Shown: in pieces, positions 59,944-64,000 of the stretch
Layout of the letters: each line of letters starts with the position of its first letter
Numbering within the stretch: the stretch's first letter is position 1
The notes under the pieces: model-generated
Told to the model about the DNA's origin: nothing
The model's input: the letters and a program-made list of their open reading frames with translations, nothing else
Databases searched by the model: none
Position numbers and translations under genes: made by a program
Origin: Rhodospirillales bacterium
GTDB lineage: Bacteria > Pseudomonadota > Alphaproteobacteria > Rhodospirillales > Casp-alpha2
Direction of reading: 5' to 3'
Assembly (NCBI GenBank): GCA_017644185.1
Contig: JAEPMA010000006.1
Coordinates: 79,718-143,717 of the forward strand
DNA length: 64,000 nt

Positions 59944-60725
59944 GCGACGATCCGATATTGGTCGAGCGCGACGACGAAATCGCGCTGGTGACGCTGAATA
60001 ATCCCGCCAAACGCAACGCGTTGACGCTGGCGGCTTGGCATTGGCTTTCGGAAGCGATCACGGCGCTGGACGCCGACGAGACGATCCGTTGCATCATCAT
60101 CAGGGGTGCGGGTGACAAGGCGTTCGCGGCTGGCGCGGATATTTCCGAGTTTCCCGAAAAGCGCTTCGATGCGGAACAGGCTTTTCTTTACGGCGAGGCG
60201 ACGGACAAAACCCTCGAGATATTACAGTCGTGCCGCCATCCGGTCATCGCCATGATCCGGGGCGCGTGCACGGGTGGCGGGCTTGAGATCGCAGCCTGTT
60301 GCGATATGCGGATCGCCGCCGACAACGCGCGCTTCGGCGTGCCGATCAAACGCATCGGTCATGCATTCGCGGCAGTCGAGATGAAACCGCTTCTCGATCT
60401 GGTCGGAAAAGCGCTGGTGCTCGAGTTTCTGCTCGAGGGGCAGGTCATCGACGCGCAAGAGGCGCTTCGGCATCGATTGGTGAACCGCGTCGTCGCCGAC
60501 GATGCGTTAGAACAGGAAGTCATGGAGACAGCCGCACGCATCGCGTCTGGTGCGCCGTTGGCGGCCCGCATGACCAAGAAAGTTCTGAACCGGCTTCTGG
60601 ACGATTCGTCGCCGATCACCGAAGCGGAAACGCGCGAGAGCTATGCGCCCTGCGATAGTGAAGATTACCGCGAAGGCGTGACCGCGTTTCTCGAAAAGCG
60701 GACGCCCGAATTCAAGGGGCGTTGA
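59940..60725 (+). CDS. Enoyl-CoA hydratase/isomerase (crotonase) family
   Basis: A 261-residue crotonase. Oxyanion-hole regions DKAFAAGADISEFPE (about 59-73) and RGACTGGGLEIAACCDMRIAA (about 106-126, catalytic Glu in LEIA or the next helix), then FGVPIKRIGHAF (about 132-143). Translationally coupled to the dehydrogenase upstream, which suggests a shared pathway with the 3-hydroxyacyl-CoA dehydrogenase across the divergent promoter. Confidence 0.88.
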   Translation: MSDDPILVERDDEIALVTLNNPAKRNALTLAAWHWLSEAITALDADETIRCIIIRGAGDKAFAAGADISEFPEKRFDAEQAFLYGEATDKTLEILQSCRHPVIAMIRGACTGGGLEIAACCDMRIAADNARFGVPIKRIGHAFAAVEMKPLLDLVGKALVLEFLLEGQVIDAQEALRHRLVNRVVADDALEQEVMETAARIASGAPLAARMTKKVLNRLLDDSSPITEAETRESYAPCDSEDYREGVTAFLEKRTPEFKGR

Positions 60726-60731
60726 TCGCGT

Positions 60732-61382
60732 TTACTGCTCGGTCGGGAAGGCGGCTTGCCAGATGGTGTGGCCGTCCAGTTCCGCTTCTTCGAAGTACGA
60801 CAGGTATGACGGCCAGTTCGGCGACACCTTGCCTTCGACGTCGGCGCCGACATAGCTGAACTCGGCTTCGAACTTACCCGCGATGTGCCGCATCTTGCCG
60901 TTTTCTCTCAGACAGAACAGATACGCCGTGCCGACGTAGCGGTTTCGGGCGATGGAGATCGATTTCTTGACCAACATCGTGCCGATGCCCCGGTTCTGGA
61001 ACGATCCTTCAACGCTGAACGCAATTTCGGCAGCGAAGTTGAACCCCTCGGGCAACACCACGACGCAGGCAACGCCCCGCAGTTTTCCATCGACGAAGCA
61101 ACCGAGCATGGTCGTCGTCGTCCAGTTGATCTCGGTGCAGTACTCACGGATTCGACCGTCGGAAACGCCGCCGCAGAACCGCATCTGACGGTCTTCGGGC
61201 GTCAGGCGCAACAGGTGCTCTTCCACCCGATTGACTTCGGAAGGCCAAAGCTTCCGGTAGACCGGTTGTTCGTCGAAACCGCTAAAGTAGATGTTGGTGG
61301 CGTTTCCCGGGCCGTTCTCGGCCCCTGCGATCGCCTTTTCGGCCGCTTCAGAAGCGGTAACGTTTTGCCTTTTCTCCGGCAT
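60732..61382 (-). CDS. GNAT N-acetyltransferase
   Basis: A 216-residue protein with a GNAT domain (about 70-175): acetyl-CoA loop FQNRGIGTMLVKKSISIAR (about 132-150), preceded by AAEIAFSVEG. The N-terminal ~40 residues look disordered. The HLLRLTPEDRQMRFCGGVSD opening (about 56-75) resembles the GNAT domain attached to large acyl-CoA synthetase-like protein acetyltransferases, here as a free protein. The target is unknown. Confidence 0.83.
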   Translation of the reverse strand: MPEKRQNVTASEAAEKAIAGAENGPGNATNIYFSGFDEQPVYRKLWPSEVNRVEEHLLRLTPEDRQMRFCGGVSDGRIREYCTEINWTTTTMLGCFVDGKLRGVACVVVLPEGFNFAAEIAFSVEGSFQNRGIGTMLVKKSISIARNRYVGTAYLFCLRENGKMRHIAGKFEAEFSYVGADVEGKVSPNWPSYLSYFEEAELDGHTIWQAAFPTEQ

Positions 61383-61662
61383 GGAAGATCTCCGTTTTTC
61401 TCATGTTGTATCTTCCCCCGTACTCTCTCCGCAGATGCATGTTTTGCTGCACTGCATAATAAGTAAATTATTGAAATAATTATAATGTGCAAAAAGAATA
61501 TTGCATTGCACAAAATTACAAAAGAACTGTGCGCGTGGGGCATGAATTCAAGCCCGGTCGGCATGATTTCGGTGGCCTGGCGAAAGAAAATTTCCGTGAG
61601 TGCGCTTGACCGGCACGCGAATGCGGTCAATTTAGGGAAAAACCAACTTAGGGAGAAGAATC
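61383..61662. promoter_or_regulatory. A+T-rich intergenic region before the second ICL-family gene
   Basis: This 280-base gap has an island (61450-61525) far richer in A+T than the surroundings. It holds TGCACTGCATAAT (61448-61460), TATAATGTGCA (61481-61491) and TTGCATTGCACAA (61501-61513), related TGCA-type repeats in both orientations, and TTATTGAAATAA (61469-61480). It is likely a regulatory region for the divergent genes at 61382 and 61663; no -35/-10 pair with good spacing was found. Confidence 0.45.
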
Positions 61663-62535
61663 ATGACCGCCGCCGCCAAACTGCAGGCCCTTCTGGACAA
61701 ACCCGGCATTATTACCGCCCCCGGCGTGTTCGACGCCATTTCAACCCGTCTTTGCCAGCTGGCCGGATTCGATGCCGCCTTCATGAGCGGGTTCATGGTC
61801 TCGGCGGTCAGGATCGGCATGCCGGATACCGGGCTGATCAGCTACGCCGAGATGGTCGATCAGGGGAGAAACCTCTGCAGTGCCGTCGACATTCCGGTGA
61901 TCGGTGACGGCGATACCGGTTTTGGGAATCCGATCAACGTGAAACGCACGGTGCAGGGATACGCGCAAGCGGGCTTCGCTTGTGTGATGATCGAAGACCA
62001 GGTTTCGCCCAAGCGATGCGGTCACACAATCGGTAAGCGGGTCGTACCGTTCAACGAAGCAAAGCAACATCTTCAGGCCGCCGTTGACGCCCGCGAAGAG
62101 CTGCGTGACAAGGGCGGCGACATCCTGATCATGGCGCGCACCGATGCCAACGGCACCGATGGCATGGACGAGGCGCTCCGCCGCTGTGAAATGTTCAGAA
62201 AGGTTGGCGTCGATATCACTTTCCTCGAAGCACCCAAAAACGAGGAAGAGATGCGCCGCTACGGCCAAGAAGTCGACGGCCCCAAGATGGCCAACATGGT
62301 CGAGCAGGGCACGACGCCGTATCTCTCGCCGCAGGAACTGGAAGAGATCGGCTACAAGGTCGCCATCTATCCGGCCGCGCTTCTGATGTCCGCGATCAAG
62401 GGCATGCAGGAAACCCTTGGGATGATCAAAGAGGGCAAGCAGGACCTTTCCAACCGGATCACGTTCCAGGAGCTGCAGGCGATTGTCGGCTTCCCCGAAT
62501 ACTACGACGCGGAAAAGCAGTACGCCGCCGAATAA
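61663..62535 (+). CDS. Isocitrate lyase / PEP mutase family enzyme (second copy)
   Basis: A 290-residue TIM-barrel enzyme like the one at 55322. PGIITAPGVFDAISTRL (about 14-30), DGDTGFGNPI (about 83-92), the catalytic loop VSPKRCGHTIGKRVVPF (about 113-129) and ILIMARTDANGTDG (about 149-162). The length fits 2-methylisocitrate lyase and related lyases. AGGGAGAAG precedes the ATG. It is convergent with the LysR gene, 4 bases apart. Confidence 0.88.
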   Translation: MTAAAKLQALLDKPGIITAPGVFDAISTRLCQLAGFDAAFMSGFMVSAVRIGMPDTGLISYAEMVDQGRNLCSAVDIPVIGDGDTGFGNPINVKRTVQGYAQAGFACVMIEDQVSPKRCGHTIGKRVVPFNEAKQHLQAAVDAREELRDKGGDILIMARTDANGTDGMDEALRRCEMFRKVGVDITFLEAPKNEEEMRRYGQEVDGPKMANMVEQGTTPYLSPQELEEIGYKVAIYPAALLMSAIKGMQETLGMIKEGKQDLSNRITFQELQAIVGFPEYYDAEKQYAAE

Positions 62536-62539
62536 CGCT

Positions 62540-63451
62540 TCAGGCAGCCGCCCGCGTCCACGCCGTTACGAACTCCGGCAGCATCCCGGCGACCGCCTTC
62601 GCGGCGGGAGACGGGTTGTGGCCGCGCGCCATGAGGATTCCCATCCGGCGCTTCATTTCCGGTTCCTTCAAGGGGATGACGGCATAAGACCCTTCGCGTG
62701 CCGGGGGCACGGCGGTTTCGGGCAGGACGGCGATCCCTAGGCCGGCATCCGCCATGCTGATCAGCGTCTGGTGGTGGAGCATTTCGTACTTGGGTTCGAG
62801 AACCCGGCCGTTACGCTCGAAGCTTCTTTCCAACAAGTCCCGCGTCGCCGAGCGGCGCGGCATGGCGAGGATCGGCTGGCCCATGATGTCGGGAAGCGTC
62901 AAAGAGGCGCGCTTCGCCAGTGGGTCGTTGCCGTTGATCACGGCGACGAAGCCATCAGATAACAGGTGCGTGAAGGCGATGTCCTTGTCGTCGCGGTCGA
63001 GGGGACCGATGCCGAAGTCGACCGCGTCGGTCCTGAGCGCTTCCAGTATCTCAGACCCATACGCCTCTCTTACCTGAATGAAGATCTCGGGGTGGCGCGC
63101 CTGGAACGCGGCGAGTGCGGGGGGAAGGATGGATGAGGCGAAGCTGGGTGCGCAGGCGACCAACACGCGCCCGCGCGTCATCGCCGCCTCGTCCCGGAAC
63201 GACCGGATGGTGTCTTCGAGTCCTGTGATCGTCCGGTTCGCGCGTTCAAGAAGCTCGTTGCCGGCGTCGGTCAGTCGGACTGACCGGGTGGTGCGGTGAA
63301 ACAGCGGTACACCAAGGGTGCTTTCGAGCTGCTGAACATGCGCCGTCACGGCGGATTGAGAGAGGTTGAGGCGTTCGGAGGCGCGGCGGAAGCCGCGGGC
63401 TTCGGCAACGGCGAGAAACGTCTCCAACTGCTTCAATGTGACCGGTAGCAT
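62540..63451 (-). CDS. LysR-family transcriptional regulator
   Basis: A 303-residue regulator from ATG 63451, with GGAGG 5 bases upstream. N-terminal winged helix-turn-helix: LKQLETFLAVAEARGFRRAS (about 6-25) and LNLSQSAVTAHVQQLE (about 28-43), then a periplasmic-binding-like effector domain (about 93-295). It is divergent from the MmgE/PrpD gene and convergent with the lyase, so it may control one or both. Confidence 0.92.
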   Translation of the reverse strand: MLPVTLKQLETFLAVAEARGFRRASERLNLSQSAVTAHVQQLESTLGVPLFHRTTRSVRLTDAGNELLERANRTITGLEDTIRSFRDEAAMTRGRVLVACAPSFASSILPPALAAFQARHPEIFIQVREAYGSEILEALRTDAVDFGIGPLDRDDKDIAFTHLLSDGFVAVINGNDPLAKRASLTLPDIMGQPILAMPRRSATRDLLERSFERNGRVLEPKYEMLHHQTLISMADAGLGIAVLPETAVPPAREGSYAVIPLKEPEMKRRMGILMARGHNPSPAAKAVAGMLPEFVTAWTRAAA

Positions 63452-63480
63452 CGTCGCCTCCAATTGATCTGATTAACTGA

Positions 63481-63510
63481 TATATAGTCCAGATATTTCT
63501 ATTTGTTCAA
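63481..63510 (-). promoter_or_regulatory. Promoter of the LysR gene in the divergent region
   Basis: On the minus strand TTGAAC (63510-63505), 18 bases and TATATA (63486-63481) make a good sigma-70 promoter, with start near 63474. In the same 133-base gap ATCGAAT is repeated directly at 63510-63516 and 63525-63531 (15-base period), which may be part of the LysR operator for the gene at 63585. Confidence 0.6.
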
Positions 63511-63584
63511 TCGAATGTTGTGTGATCGAATATTGGCCAAGAGCCGGTGCATCCGGCGAAAACCAACGATTAGGGAGACATCCG

Positions 63585-64000
63585 ATGACCGGTATTAGCC
63601 GCCGTCTTGCGGAATTCGCAGTCAATTTGGGTTATGAAGACCTGCCCGCCGATGTGATCGAGCGGACCAAGCTTTTGATTCTCGACACCGCGGGGATCAT
63701 GGTCCGTGCCCGTAACGACGCGGAATCGACGCCCGCCATGGTACGCGCCCTCGAATACCTGGGACTCGCGTCCGGTGACTGCGCGGTGCCGGGGGATGCG
63801 AAGACCTACGCACCCTCCGCGGCGGCGCTTCTGAATGGGACGCTCGCCCATTCCCTCGATTTCGACGATACCCACGCCGAAGCGTCGCTGCATTCGTCGG
63901 CGCCCATCGTCCCCGCGGCCCTCGCGGCGGCGGAAATGACGGGCGCGTCGGGCAAGGACCTGATCGCGGCGTGCGTGGCTGGATACGAAGTACAGATCCG
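63585..64000 (+). CDS. MmgE/PrpD family protein, 5' part
   Basis: The frame starts at ATG 63585 (AGGGAGA upstream) and runs off the right edge, about 138 residues. The start, with RLAEFAVNLGYEDLPADVIE and RTKLLILDTAGIM (about 27-39), and the metal-free dehydratase hallmark LAHSLDFDDTH (about 87-97) are typical of the family that includes 2-methylcitrate dehydratase and cis-aconitate decarboxylase. Its function here is unresolved. Confidence 0.88.
   Translation, partial: MTGISRRLAEFAVNLGYEDLPADVIERTKLLILDTAGIMVRARNDAESTPAMVRALEYLGLASGDCAVPGDAKTYAPSAAALLNGTLAHSLDFDDTHAEASLHSSAPIVPAALAAAEMTGASGKDLIAACVAGYEVQI

Noticed and set aside
1..64000. tRNA, rRNA, CRISPR array, insertion sequence, prophage
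   Set aside because: No cloverleaf, rRNA core sequence, regularly spaced repeat array or transposase/integrase frame was seen. The only tandem array is the 13-base one at 29224.

Overview
The window is chromosomal DNA from a GC-rich alphaproteobacterium, most likely a Rhodospirillales-type relative. Four things suggest this: the gene order lptF-lptG-lptD-surA-pdxA-rsmA, an HdaA-like DnaA paralogue next to perM and purMN, a holC (chi subunit) gene beside pepA, and extragenic palindromes of the kind common in alphaproteobacteria. No rRNA, tRNA, CRISPR array, transposase or phage gene was recognised. Coding density is high and no gene-free stretch exceeds 300 bases.

Layout. 1-8076 (minus strand) is an outer-membrane biogenesis operon: lptF, lptG, lptD, surA, pdxA and the start of rsmA. 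8173-13947 holds an acyl-CoA dehydrogenase, an AsmA-like protein, yaaA, an ArsC/Spx-like protein, a rhodanese and a chromate transporter. 14094-16194 is a bufferin-type RiPP operon: a Cys-rich exported precursor (bufA), a DUF692/MNIO enzyme (bufB) and a DUF2063 partner (bufC). It has a direct-repeat operator candidate upstream and a strong hairpin between precursor and enzyme. 16198-22165 carries a D-2-hydroxyglutarate dehydrogenase-like flavoprotein, a Sua5-type protein, cysQ and a divergent AmmeMemoRadiSam pair. 22261-26491 has a flippase-like protein, pepA, holC and a cyclase-family hydrolase.

26492-29430 is the least familiar part. A small Sel1-like membrane protein converges on a 592-residue Pro/Ala-rich coiled-coil protein that I could not identify. 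The leader of the latter contains a 13-base tandem repeat and a terminator-like hairpin. 29431-36631 holds an HcaT-like transporter, a BtuF-like protein, an ABC-F ATPase, a CHASE4 histidine kinase and a Sel1-repeat protein. 36798-42462 has a GST, RNase D and the polyphosphate pair ppk-ppx with a possible Pho box.

42561-50682 includes a Rap1a-like protein, an atypical SDR, a glycosyltransferase, hda, perM, a CDP-alcohol phosphatidyltransferase, a DUF2066 protein, purM (apparently starting with ATT), purN and ndk. 50857-64000 is a catabolic stretch: a TPP enzyme with an RraA-like aldolase, transporters, two ICL/PEP-mutase enzymes, a 3-hydroxyacyl-CoA dehydrogenase, a 2-hydroxyacid dehydrogenase, an enoyl-CoA hydratase, and a LysR regulator divergent from an MmgE/PrpD gene cut by the right edge.

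Working together, the lpt/surA genes build the outer membrane, hda/holC/purMN/ndk serve replication and nucleotide supply, and ppk/ppx turn over polyphosphate. The buf operon probably makes a copper-binding modified peptide in the periplasm. All assignments come from reading motifs and context; no database search was run.
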